Source of the DNA: Empedobacter stercoris
GTDB lineage: Bacteria; Bacteroidota; Bacteroidia; Flavobacteriales; Weeksellaceae
Direction of reading: 5' to 3'
Assembly: GCF_025244765.1 (NCBI RefSeq)
Contig: NZ_CP104209.1
Span: 1,673,501 to 1,737,500, forward strand
Length of the DNA: 64,000 bases
In this document: one piece after another, positions 35,395 through 44,521 of the stretch
Layout: the number at the start of each line of letters is the position of its first letter
How positions within the stretch are numbered: position 1 is the stretch's first letter
The notes under the pieces: model-generated
The model's input: the letters and a program-made list of their open reading frames with translations, nothing else
The model's database searches: none
Told to the model about the DNA's origin: nothing
Position numbers and translations under genes: made by a program

Positions 35395-37806
35395 TTAGAA
35401 AGTGAATTTAACCGAAGCATTCCATGTTCTTCCGTAACCGAAGTAAACTTGGTTGTTTACGTTAATTCCTTTGTAGTTATCAACACCATCTGCTTGTTGA
35501 ATATTAGTGCTCGATTCTGAAATATAAATGTGATTAAATACATTATTAACGTTAAAACGTAATGATAATCTATTTTTTGGAGTCAATTTTTGAGTCCATG
35601 TAATACCAGCATCCATTATATTATAAGAAGGTAATTCTAAGTTACCATCTTTTTCAGTTACTTTAGAAGAATATAAATCTCCGTTGTAACGATAATCTGC
35701 GTCTACAGAGAATCCTTTTAAGAATTCATATTTTGCACCTAATCCAAATTGAGTATGCGCTGCATCTCCAACTTTTAAACCGTCCCAGTTTTCTTTTCTT
35801 GCAGCTCCAAGAACATTTTGATTTTCATCATAATCAGTTGTAGTTGCTTGACCTTTATATTTCCAATCTCCTAAAGATGCGAAACCTGTTAAAGTTAATT
35901 CGCGAACTGGTTTATAATTCAATTCTAACTCAACACCTTTGTGCTCTTGTTTCACTCCTTGGTTTACAGTATAAACATATGCATTTGCAATTCCTGGATA
36001 ATTAGCATCACCGTTTTCATCGATAAATTTACTAGATGAAGTGATTCTGTTTTCCCAAGTTGTATAATATGCATTGAAATTAGCCCAGAAATTTCTTGCT
36101 TTAAATTTATATCCTAATTCTAAACCTAAGATTTTTTCGTTTTCAGCAAATGGGTTAATATCATTTTTGTAATTCATGAATAAGTTATCATTATAAGGCT
36201 GACGAGAATAGTATCCTGCATTAGCAAATACTTGGTGATTATCAGCAATTGTATAACCTAAACCTCCTTTTAAGTTGTACCCCCAGTTTGTAACTTTTTC
36301 TGATTTTTCTTTTCCTTCTTCGTAATTGAAGTAGTCCCAACGTTGATTTCCTTGGTTAGAAACAGACCCTTGAAAGAATGCAGTTAAATTATCTTTGGCA
36401 TATTCTATTTGAGCAAATAATCCGCCGTAGTTAATTCTTTCGCTGTAATCCCAACCTAATTTTTGAGAGTAATTATCAGCAAAATCATTTAACGCTTTCC
36501 ATGGATTTCTTGAATAAGTTTTATTTACTTGGTAAGATCCTGGGTGTTGTTTATTGTATTTTTCTGTATAATAATCAGCTCCTAAAGTATTGTTTAATTG
36601 ACGGAAGTGCTCTCCTTTATATGTTCTTAAATCAAAACCTACATTTAAGCTTAAGTTTTCTGTCAATTTACGGTTTAAGTTAGAAACCATTCCGTACCAT
36701 TGGTGATTGTTAACAGATGATAAAATACGTGCAGAAGCTTCACCCCCCTCTAGTGATTGTTTATCGAAAACTTCTTGTAAGTTTCTTTGTCCATCTTCAC
36801 CAATTTTAGTACCTGCAGAAGAAGATCCTCCACCTCTACCCCAAGAAGCATAGACAACTGTAGATAAAGATGTTTTACCATTAATATCCCAATCCCAGTT
36901 TAAGTTAGTTACTGGCTTGTGGTAATAATTTCTTCTTTCATTAAATTTCTCTCCATTTAAATTACCCCAGTTACTGTTGTATTTTTTTCCATATTTCAAG
37001 AATTCAGAAATTTTGTTTCTTGAATTTTGGTCATGCCATTGTGGAGCACCAGTTAGTAACAAATTTAATGTATGATTTTCTGCTGGTTTGTACCCGAAAG
37101 AAACAAAGTAGTTTTGACCTTGACCTTCAGACATTTCGTTGTATCCATTACCTTGCCAGTGAGTCAACATTACAGATACACCAAATTTATCATTGATTAA
37201 ACCTGTATTATAACCTAAAGTAGATTTGAAATAGTTGTCGTTACCTAAACCTGCACTAAAAAAACCTCCTTGTTTTTTGTCTGTTGCTCTTGTAACAAAG
37301 TTATAAGTACCTCCTACAGATGAAATAGCTAATTTTGAAGATCCTAAACCACGTTGAATTTGAACTGCATTAGCAATATCAGACATTCCAGCCCAGTTAG
37401 ACCAATATACTTTACCATCTTCCATTCCATTGATTGGTTGCCCATTCAATAAGAAAGCTGTATTTGACTGATCAAAACCGCGTGTTATAATACGTGAATC
37501 TCCGAAACCACCACCTTGTCCTGCAACATATACAGACGGCGTATTAACGAATGCTTGTGTAATATCATTAGCACCTACTTTCTGTTCAATTACTTCTTTT
37601 GTAATTGTAGTTGCTGCGATAGGTGTTTTTCGGTCTTCTTGTAAGTCGATTACACCTTTACCAATGATTAATGTTTCATTTAAAGATACGTTTTCCTCTT
37701 GTTCAACCACAGTAGAATCTGTTGGTTCTACAACTTGAGCGAAAGATAACGATGCCGTAAAGGCAAAAGCTCCTACGAATAAAAGCTTCATTGAGTTTAA
37801 CCTCAT
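35395..37806 (-). CDS. TonB-dependent receptor (tandem copy B)
   Basis: 803 residues with signal peptide ending SLSFAQ, a short acidic region (VEPTDSTVVEQEENVSL), a plug (KTPIAATTITKEVIEQ, ITRGFDQSNTAFLLNGQPINGMEDGKVYWSNW, QIQRGLGSSKLAISSVGGTYNFVTRA) and a large barrel ending SVKFTF (final Phe). The plug is close to that of the neighbouring receptor (copy A), so they arose by duplication. The barrel halves are more diverged, so substrate may differ. No TonB box or CarboxypepD domain is obvious. Likely imports an iron chelate or other large solute; unknown. Confidence 0.93.
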   Translation of the reverse strand: MRLNSMKLLFVGAFAFTASLSFAQVVEPTDSTVVEQEENVSLNETLIIGKGVIDLQEDRKTPIAATTITKEVIEQKVGANDITQAFVNTPSVYVAGQGGGFGDSRIITRGFDQSNTAFLLNGQPINGMEDGKVYWSNWAGMSDIANAVQIQRGLGSSKLAISSVGGTYNFVTRATDKKQGGFFSAGLGNDNYFKSTLGYNTGLINDKFGVSVMLTHWQGNGYNEMSEGQGQNYFVSFGYKPAENHTLNLLLTGAPQWHDQNSRNKISEFLKYGKKYNSNWGNLNGEKFNERRNYYHKPVTNLNWDWDINGKTSLSTVVYASWGRGGGSSSAGTKIGEDGQRNLQEVFDKQSLEGGEASARILSSVNNHQWYGMVSNLNRKLTENLSLNVGFDLRTYKGEHFRQLNNTLGADYYTEKYNKQHPGSYQVNKTYSRNPWKALNDFADNYSQKLGWDYSERINYGGLFAQIEYAKDNLTAFFQGSVSNQGNQRWDYFNYEEGKEKSEKVTNWGYNLKGGLGYTIADNHQVFANAGYYSRQPYNDNLFMNYKNDINPFAENEKILGLELGYKFKARNFWANFNAYYTTWENRITSSSKFIDENGDANYPGIANAYVYTVNQGVKQEHKGVELELNYKPVRELTLTGFASLGDWKYKGQATTTDYDENQNVLGAARKENWDGLKVGDAAHTQFGLGAKYEFLKGFSVDADYRYNGDLYSSKVTEKDGNLELPSYNIMDAGITWTQKLTPKNRLSLRFNVNNVFNHIYISESSTNIQQADGVDNYKGINVNNQVYFGYGRTWNASVKFTF

Positions 37807-37843
37807 CTTTTGAAATAGTTTAAAAGTTTACTTTTGCAAAGTT
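37801..37843 (-). repeat. Shared leader copy of the tandem receptors (B)
   Basis: 43-bp stretch including the ATG and 5' untranslated region; identical to 40663-40705 in front of the upstream receptor. On the minus strand it holds the box AACTTTG preceded by C, close to TAnnTTTG. Confidence 0.9.
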
Positions 37844-38229
37844 GAGGTGTATATATGTTAAAATGGTTATAAACCTTATGTTAATTAAGAATAATTATAA
37901 GATAAAATCCTTTTTTTCTTATAACTCATTTAAAACTTAACTATTTTATCAATATAATAATTACACACCATTAATTTTATTAAAAATTATATATTAATTA
38001 AAATAGTGTAACGTTACATATTTTATCAATAATAGTTAAAAAGTTTCAAACACATATTAATTCATTATTAAATGAATAATTATTCTTAAAAAATATTTAT
38101 TTAGAATTGTTTTAAATAAATATTTATTTATTTTATCTTTTTAAGTCAACCGTCTAATTATCAAATATCAATAAAAAAGCGGACTTAAAACTAAGTCCGC
38201 TTGAATATGTTAAGAAATATTAATTCTTA
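37807..38229. other. Receptor-to-receptor spacer with terminator and promoter
   Basis: 423 bp, strongly AT-rich, no coding potential seen. It holds the upstream receptor terminator near 38177 and, closer to the downstream receptor, a conserved motif (37871-37887) and an 8-bp inverted repeat TTATAAGA / TCTTATAA (37895-37924). Likely carries the regulation of the downstream receptor. Confidence 0.6.
38177..38202 (-). terminator. Terminator after TonB receptor A
   Basis: AAGCGGACTTA / TAAGTCCGCTT stem with 4-nt loop and T-run on the minus strand, 28 nt after the receptor stop. Confidence 0.85.
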
Positions 38230-40668
38230 TTAGAAGCTATAAGTAACACCTGCATTCCAAGTTCTACCTACTGCATATCCGTATCCATTTCTATCAATTC
38301 TACTTACATATTGATCATTGAATAAGTTACGTACATTTCCTCTAAATTTGATTTTTTGCTTACCAAATTTAAACTCATAAGCTACTCCAGTGTTAACACG
38401 AGCAAAAGGTGAGATTTTTTCTGCTTGATAAACTTCTCCTTTTAATGCGCTTTTAACAACATCTTCTGGATTCACTTGTCCATATGCACGAGCATTGTAC
38501 ATAAAATCTACATCCCAATATAAGTTTCTTGTGAAGTTAACTTTTGTTCCCATACCAAATGTAAATTGAGCTGCCTCTCCGATATATGTTCCTGTTAAAT
38601 CAACATTCCCTTTCTCGAAAATTGTATCATCATCTGTGTACATAGATTCGAATGGAGTTTCTCCGTCATATTTCCAATCACCGTAAGATGCGAATCCATA
38701 TAAGCTGAATGCTTGAGAAACTTTAGCATCAAAATCAATTTCAATACCTTTATGTATTTGAGCAATATCAGTATAAGCTGTATAAATTGGTCTAGTTGTA
38801 TTATCTGGTTGCATTATTGATCCAGACATACCTAAGAAACGGTTCCCCCATTTTGTATGGTAAGCGTTAATGTTTACTCTTAAGTTTCTTGTTTCATACT
38901 TGTAACCAACTTCGAAACCTGTAATTTCCTCGTTCTCTACATTTGGCTCACGTAAATCAACTTTATTATATTCGAATACATTATCTAAGAATGGTTGACG
39001 AGAGTAACGTCCTGCGTTTGCAAAAACAGTATTTTCATCGTTAATGTTAACAGACAAACCTCCTTTAACATTCCACCCTGTTTTGTTTACTTTTTTAGAA
39101 GCTTCTTCTACACCTCCATAATTCCAAGTATCAAATTTTTGGTAGAATTGGTTAGAGATTGCTCCTTGACCGAATACTGTAAAGATCTCATTAGAATATT
39201 CAACTTGTCCAAAAGCTCCTTGGTAGTTAATATCCTCAGAATAATCTCTTGATATTCTTTGTCCTTTTTTAGCTGATTTGAATAATGCTGACCAAGGATT
39301 AGTTCCAAAAGTTTCTGTTACAACAACTGTTTGACCATTTGATTTGTTAACTTCTGACCATCCTTTTAGTCCAAATAAGTTACTCATTTGTTGGAAGTGA
39401 TTTCCATGGTAAAAACGAACGTCAGCACCTAAGTTGAAGTTCCACCCGGTTTTAGTATCAAAGTTTAAATTTGTTACTCCTCCATACCAAAAATGGTTAT
39501 TTACCGAAGTACGAATTGCACCATTTGATACATTGTTAACTCCGTTAATATCTTTACCTCCGTTATTTCCAATTCCATCTGGATCTAACATATTGTTACC
39601 TTGAATTAAATCAAAATCAACTAATCCATTTTTTAACGTACTTGAAGCTCTACCAACACCAGAAGTTCCTCCTCCTGTACCTGTTGAAGCATAAAGTACT
39701 GTAGATAAGTTCATATTCTCATTAATTGTCCAGTCCCAGTTTAAGTTAGCTACTGGCTTGTGGTAAAAGTTAGTTCTTAGATTTTCTCCTTTACCGTTTA
39801 AATAGCCATAAGTTGTATTATACTTTTTGCCATAGCCGTACTTTTCAGCTTCAGCCCACTGCTTTTCACTTTTTGTTGAATAGTTTTGACCATGTTCTTG
39901 TGGCGCACCAAAAATCATAAAGTTAATGTTATGACGATCATTTGGTTTATAACCTACAGAAACAAAATAGGCTTGCGAATTAGCACTTGTCCCTTGCGCC
40001 CAAGATCTATGCATAGATGTTTGGTTAAATAAGAACGATGCTCCCCATTTACCTTTCATTCCTGTGTTATAAGAAATTGTCGCACTCATGTAACTATCGT
40101 TACCCGTATTAAATCTTACAAAACCACCTTGTTTTTTATCTGTCGCTCTGGTAACCATATTTACAGTACCACCAACAGAAGAAATAGCTAATTTAGAAGA
40201 TCCTAAACCACGTTGAATTTGAACTGCATTTGCCACCTCAGTCATTGCAGACCAATTAGACCAATACAAGTTACCATCTTCCATCCCGTTAATAGGCTGT
40301 CCGTTTAATAAATAAGCCGTATTTTGACTACTAAATCCTCGTAAAAACATTTGAGAATCACCAAACCCTCCTGCTTGTCCAGAAACATAAACTGATGGTG
40401 TTGTAGCAAAGATTTCTGGAAAATCTACATTTCCTACCGCTTTATCTTCAATTGAAGCTTTACTAATTGTAGAAACAGCTACCGGAGTTTTACGATCTTC
40501 AACGATATCGATTACTCCTTTACCAATAATTAATGTCTCTCCTAAAGATACGTTTTCGTCCTGTTCAACCTTTGTAGAATCTGTTGGTTCAACAACTTGG
40601 GCGAAAGATAATGATGCCATTAAGGCAAAAGCTCCTACAAGTAAAAGCTTAGTTGAGTTTAACCTCAT
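38230..40668 (-). CDS. TonB-dependent receptor (tandem copy A)
   Basis: 812 residues. Signal peptide and the first 70 residues are nearly the same as in copy B (VEPTDSTKVEQDENVSLGETLIIGKGVIDIVEDRKTP). The plug shows TTPSVYVSGQAGGFGDSQMFLRGF, YLLNGQPINGMEDGNLYWSNW and QIQRGLGSSKLAISSVGGTVNMVTRA; the barrel ends AGVTYSF. Same class as copy B. The high N-terminal identity together with diverged barrels suggests duplication followed by substrate divergence, or gene conversion at the 5' end. Confidence 0.93.
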   Translation of the reverse strand: MRLNSTKLLLVGAFALMASLSFAQVVEPTDSTKVEQDENVSLGETLIIGKGVIDIVEDRKTPVAVSTISKASIEDKAVGNVDFPEIFATTPSVYVSGQAGGFGDSQMFLRGFSSQNTAYLLNGQPINGMEDGNLYWSNWSAMTEVANAVQIQRGLGSSKLAISSVGGTVNMVTRATDKKQGGFVRFNTGNDSYMSATISYNTGMKGKWGASFLFNQTSMHRSWAQGTSANSQAYFVSVGYKPNDRHNINFMIFGAPQEHGQNYSTKSEKQWAEAEKYGYGKKYNTTYGYLNGKGENLRTNFYHKPVANLNWDWTINENMNLSTVLYASTGTGGGTSGVGRASSTLKNGLVDFDLIQGNNMLDPDGIGNNGGKDINGVNNVSNGAIRTSVNNHFWYGGVTNLNFDTKTGWNFNLGADVRFYHGNHFQQMSNLFGLKGWSEVNKSNGQTVVVTETFGTNPWSALFKSAKKGQRISRDYSEDINYQGAFGQVEYSNEIFTVFGQGAISNQFYQKFDTWNYGGVEEASKKVNKTGWNVKGGLSVNINDENTVFANAGRYSRQPFLDNVFEYNKVDLREPNVENEEITGFEVGYKYETRNLRVNINAYHTKWGNRFLGMSGSIMQPDNTTRPIYTAYTDIAQIHKGIEIDFDAKVSQAFSLYGFASYGDWKYDGETPFESMYTDDDTIFEKGNVDLTGTYIGEAAQFTFGMGTKVNFTRNLYWDVDFMYNARAYGQVNPEDVVKSALKGEVYQAEKISPFARVNTGVAYEFKFGKQKIKFRGNVRNLFNDQYVSRIDRNGYGYAVGRTWNAGVTYSF

Positions 40669-40705
40669 CTTTTGAAATAGTTTAAAAGTTTACTTTTGCA
40701 AAGTT
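40663..40705 (-). repeat. Shared leader copy of the tandem receptors (A)
   Basis: 43 bp identical to the leader of receptor B (37801-37843), covering the ATG and untranslated region and the box AACTTTG preceded by G. Confidence 0.9.
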
Positions 40706-41204
40706 CTGCACTTTTAATGAGATTATTGTTAAATTATGGTAAATTTTTAAATTATTCTTGACTAACCTTTATGTTAATTATCAATTTAATAACACAAATT
40801 GCTTATAAATAAAAATCTATTTAGTTTAAACAAAGTAATTTTATAAATAATTAATTTTTTTTAGATATTTAATTAAAAATTAACATAAGTAAAATGTTAA
40901 TTTTTAACATTTAAATCGCCAATTTTTACATTATTTTTCATAAATCAGCTTCAAAAAACAATACAAAATTCCTTATTTAGAACCAGTATTGATAACGTTT
41001 GTTAATTTTAAAACTTTATCATTTAAATAGATGCCATCGTTATTTTTATTATAAATGAATTTTATTCACTTAACCCTATTCAGTTTTATCTGAAAAAACA
41101 CTTCTTTTAAAATTATATTAAAACAAATCTTGAAATTGTTAAATTTTTCTGTTATCACTTTACAATAAACATAAGATTGGTGTGACGTGATGGTAAAAAA
41201 TTCA
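40669..41204. other. AT-rich spacer upstream of receptor A
   Basis: 536 bp without coding potential on either strand that I can support. It holds the receptor promoter and a motif TAATTAACATAAAGGTT (minus strand, 40764-40780) shared with receptor B. The rest shows only AT-rich runs, and the 3' end carries no obvious terminator for nadC (which ends 41205). Confidence 0.6.
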
Positions 41205-42065
41205 TTACTTAATTGCTTTCAAACTCAAATCAAAATTTGGAGCTGAATGAATAATTGCACCAGACGAGATAAAATCTACTCCAGTTTCTGCAATAGCACG
41301 CACAGAGTCTTTTGTAATTCCTCCAGAAGCTTCTGTTTTCGTTTTTCCATTTATATAGATAACAGCTTCTTTCAAAGTTTCGAGGTCAAAATTGTCTAAC
41401 ATGATAAAATCAACATTCGCTTCTAAAGCTTCTTTCACCTCATCCATGTTGCGCGTTTCTACTTCTATTTTTAGATGCAAATGATGTTTAGCTAAATAAT
41501 CTTTTGTTTGGGCAACCGCTTTTGTAATTGTTCCACAAAAATCAACATGATTATCTTTTAACATCACCATATCATACAATCCAAAACGGTGATTTTCTGC
41601 ACCTCCAATTTTAACGGCCCATTTTTCAATCATTCGGAAATTAGGTGTTGTTTTTCTTGTGTCCAAAATTTTCGCATTTGTTCCTTTCACCAACTCCATC
41701 ATTTCGTGTGCATAAGTTGCTATTCCTGACATACGCTGCATGCAATTTAACACCAATCTTTCACACGTTAAGATTGATTGCGAAGAACCTTTCACCTTAA
41801 ACGCTACATCTCCAAAGCTTACGCTATCTCCGTCATTTTTGTAAAATTCGATTTTCAATGAAGGATCAAATGTGGCAAAAATAATTTTCGCTAATTCTAT
41901 TCCAGCAATTATCCCGTTGTCTTTCACTTTCAATTCTGCTTCTTGCATAGAATCGTAGGGAACACATGCTAAAGTTGAATGATCACCATCGCCAACGTCT
42001 TCTAAAAAAGCCTGACGAATAAATGTTTGTAATTTTTCGTTTGTAATATATGTAGGTAAATTCAT
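41205..42065 (-). CDS. nadC: Nicotinate-nucleotide pyrophosphorylase (carboxylating)
   Basis: 286 residues. It turns quinolinate and PRPP into nicotinate mononucleotide. Segments: FLEDVGDGDHSTLACVPYD, NCMQRMSGIATYAHEMMELVKGTNAKILDTRKTTPNFRMIEKWAVKIGGAENHRFGLYDMVMLKDNHV (substrate-binding Arg/Lys/His), and EASGGITKDSVRAIAETGVDFISSGAII (phosphate loop). Length matches family. It overlaps the stop of the unknown gene by one base, so it is translated from the nad transcript and should be the last step of this pathway unit. Confidence 0.96.
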   Translation of the reverse strand: MNLPTYITNEKLQTFIRQAFLEDVGDGDHSTLACVPYDSMQEAELKVKDNGIIAGIELAKIIFATFDPSLKIEFYKNDGDSVSFGDVAFKVKGSSQSILTCERLVLNCMQRMSGIATYAHEMMELVKGTNAKILDTRKTTPNFRMIEKWAVKIGGAENHRFGLYDMVMLKDNHVDFCGTITKAVAQTKDYLAKHHLHLKIEVETRNMDEVKEALEANVDFIMLDNFDLETLKEAVIYINGKTKTEASGGITKDSVRAIAETGVDFISSGAIIHSAPNFDLSLKAIK

Positions 42066-42955
42066 TATCTATAAGTTAAGGATGCAAATTTTGATTGATT
42101 AAAATCTTTCTTGGTTTTATACTCATAATATTCGGCCCAAGTTCCGTTTTCTTCACGTACAACCGTAATCAACACTTGTGCGGAAGGATCATTATCAAAA
42201 AAGTTTTTGATTTGAAGTTTGTATTCCTTGTCTTCAATTATACCTTTTGTAATATCAATTACGCCAGATTTAAAAGCCGCATCAAAAGCTGTTGCATAAG
42301 GATCTACCGCAGCCATTTCGAATAAATTAGAGAATCGTCCCAAATAATATTCACGATTCCCAGCTTTTCCATACGTCTTCAAATTAAAATCTTTATCAAT
42401 ACGAACTTCAATTTCTTCTTCTGAGGTTTTTAAAGTAAACAACACGCGATTCGCTGAAGGGAATTTCTCAAACTCGTTATTCTGTTCTTCCAACATAAAG
42501 CGTAAAGGCAAATTATACCTCATCCGAACAGCTTTATTTTTATGATCACGAGCAGGTTCTATTTTTAGATTATTTCGATCCATTTTATTGTTTAGTAAAA
42601 CCAAACTTGCATGTGCAACACTGTTAAAAATCGGATTAGCTCCATCTATATTTACCTCAGAGAACCGACCTTCTTCATTGATGATAAATCCAATTTTAGA
42701 TTGCACAGATTCGATATGTAAATAATCTGCGATATTCGAAAAGTAAGCGATTTGAGCTTGTATATCTTCACTCAAATTTTTACTCAAACAAGCTTGTAAC
42801 TCACTTTTTTCTTTGAGATTTTCGCAACCAAAATAAACAGGTATCGTATTCGCATCAACAACTGTTAAATTTGGCTTTTCGTTATCCTTCTTTTTTGTTT
42901 GAGAGAATACTAAACTTGAAAATAGAAGCGGAATTATCAACCAAAAGTTCTTCAT
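42065..42955 (-). CDS. Exported protein of unknown function inside the nad operon
   Basis: 296 residues. Signal peptide MKNFWLIIPLLFSSLVFSQ. The next region IPVYFGCENLKEKSELQACLSKNL resembles the Bacteroidota TonB-C-like repeats (GCExxxxxxELxxCxS), with GFIINEEGRFSEVNIDGANPIFNSVAHASL following. The second half is beta-rich with no catalytic motif. It abuts nadB (stop/start zero gap) and overlaps nadC by one base, so it is surely translated with the nad genes. Why a TonB-like exported protein sits there is unclear. Confidence 0.75.
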   Translation of the reverse strand: MKNFWLIIPLLFSSLVFSQTKKKDNEKPNLTVVDANTIPVYFGCENLKEKSELQACLSKNLSEDIQAQIAYFSNIADYLHIESVQSKIGFIINEEGRFSEVNIDGANPIFNSVAHASLVLLNNKMDRNNLKIEPARDHKNKAVRMRYNLPLRFMLEEQNNEFEKFPSANRVLFTLKTSEEEIEVRIDKDFNLKTYGKAGNREYYLGRFSNLFEMAAVDPYATAFDAAFKSGVIDITKGIIEDKEYKLQIKNFFDNDPSAQVLITVVREENGTWAEYYEYKTKKDFNQSKFASLTYR

Positions 42956-44521
42956 TTAATTAAAATTTTTGTTATAAAAAGTTCCTCGATTTTCTTTTTG
43001 ATTGGTACTTTGTTCGATAATTAAATATGCCACATCAACCAAATTTCGAAGTTCTAATAATTTAGGCGAAATAATCGTGAAATAATAAATTTCTTTGACC
43101 ATTTTTTCAATTTCTAAAATACGACTTTGAGCAATTTTAAGACGTGCATCGCTACGAACTATTCCAACCAACTCGCTCATCATCGCTTGTAGTTGTTTGC
43201 GCAGATACGAAATCAACACCAACTCCTCTTGTACTTTCATTCCTTCTTCGTTCCATTCCGGAAAGTTAAAATTCTGAATAGAGAAATTATTTTGGTTTAG
43301 TTTTTCGATAGTATTCAACGCTGCACGATGTCCAAAAACCATTGCTTCTAACAACGAATTTGAAGCCAAACGATTTGCGCCATGCAATCCTGTATTTGAA
43401 CATTCGCCAACCGCAAACAAATTCTCTATTGATGTTTTACCATCTAAATCGACATCAATTCCGCCGCATAAATAATGCGAAGCCGGAACCACAGGAACTA
43501 ATTCTGTAAACATATCATAACCTTCGGATTTACATTTTTCGTAAATATTAGGGAAATGTTCCAAGAATTTTTCTCTATTTAAATGACGGCAATCAATGTA
43601 AACATAGTCGTCTCCGCGTAATTTCATTTCATTATCGATTGCGCGAGCAACGATATCACGCGAAGCTAATTCTTCTCGTTCATCGTATTTATGCATAAAT
43701 AATTCGCCATCTTTTGTGCGTAATTTCGCTCCAAATCCACGTACCGCTTCCGAAATTAAAAACAATTGTCCGTCAAATTCGCTGTAAAAAGCTGTTGGAT
43801 GAAACTGATTAAATTGCATCCCTGAGACGGTTGCTTTCGCGCGACGAGCCAAACCAATTCCATCCCCAGTTGCGATAATAGGATTCGTGGTGTTTTTATA
43901 AACATGCCCTACTCCACCTGTTGCTAATAAGGTTACTTTGGCTAAATGACGTTCGACTTTATCTGTATTTAAATCTAAAATATAAGCTCCAAAACATGTT
44001 GTTTGGTCTGCTAAATCTCGATTCAAGTGATGTTCTGTTATCAAATCAACTACAAAATGGTGGGTAAGAATTTGAATATTTGGATATTCTTTGATTGCTT
44101 CTAACATCGCACGTTCAATTTCCCAACCTGTTACATCTTTGTGGTGTACAATTCGGTTTTCGGTGTGTCCTCCTTCGCGACCTAAATCATAAATACCTTC
44201 CTTGTTTTTATCAAATCGAACGCCCCAATCAATAATTTCGTTAATGCGGTCTGGTGCCTCTTTTACAACTACCTCAACCGCTTCTAATTTGCAAAGTCCA
44301 TCACCTGCACGAAGCGTATCCTGAATATGTTTCTCGAAACTATCATTCTCGAAATCGCTGACAACAGCCACGCCTCCCTGCGCATATTTTGTATTGGTTT
44401 CGTCTTTATTTGCTTTGGTTACAATGGTAATTTTGGCATCAGGATATTTGATTGCAATTTTTAGTGCATACGATAATCCTGCAATTCCAGAACCAATAAC
44501 TAAAACATCTTGTATAGCCAT
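42956..44521 (-). CDS. nadB: L-aspartate oxidase
   Basis: 521 residues. FAD enzyme oxidising L-aspartate to iminoaspartate, first step of de novo NAD synthesis. It has the dinucleotide-binding start DVLVIGSGIAGLSYALKIA, TKYAQGGVAVV, REGGHTENRIVHHKDVTGWEIERAM, GIGLARRAKATVSGMQFNQFHPTAFY and SHYLCGGIDVDLDGKTSIENLFAVGECSNTGLHGANRLASNSLLEAMVFG. The start overlaps the nadA stop by one base. Normal length for the family. Confidence 0.97.
   Translation of the reverse strand: MAIQDVLVIGSGIAGLSYALKIAIKYPDAKITIVTKANKDETNTKYAQGGVAVVSDFENDSFEKHIQDTLRAGDGLCKLEAVEVVVKEAPDRINEIIDWGVRFDKNKEGIYDLGREGGHTENRIVHHKDVTGWEIERAMLEAIKEYPNIQILTHHFVVDLITEHHLNRDLADQTTCFGAYILDLNTDKVERHLAKVTLLATGGVGHVYKNTTNPIIATGDGIGLARRAKATVSGMQFNQFHPTAFYSEFDGQLFLISEAVRGFGAKLRTKDGELFMHKYDEREELASRDIVARAIDNEMKLRGDDYVYIDCRHLNREKFLEHFPNIYEKCKSEGYDMFTELVPVVPASHYLCGGIDVDLDGKTSIENLFAVGECSNTGLHGANRLASNSLLEAMVFGHRAALNTIEKLNQNNFSIQNFNFPEWNEEGMKVQEELVLISYLRKQLQAMMSELVGIVRSDARLKIAQSRILEIEKMVKEIYYFTIISPKLLELRNLVDVAYLIIEQSTNQKENRGTFYNKNFN

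Noticed and set aside
36501..36683. Small open frames on the opposite strand of TonB receptors and other genes
   Set aside because: They are shadows of strong coding frames with no own start context or family match.
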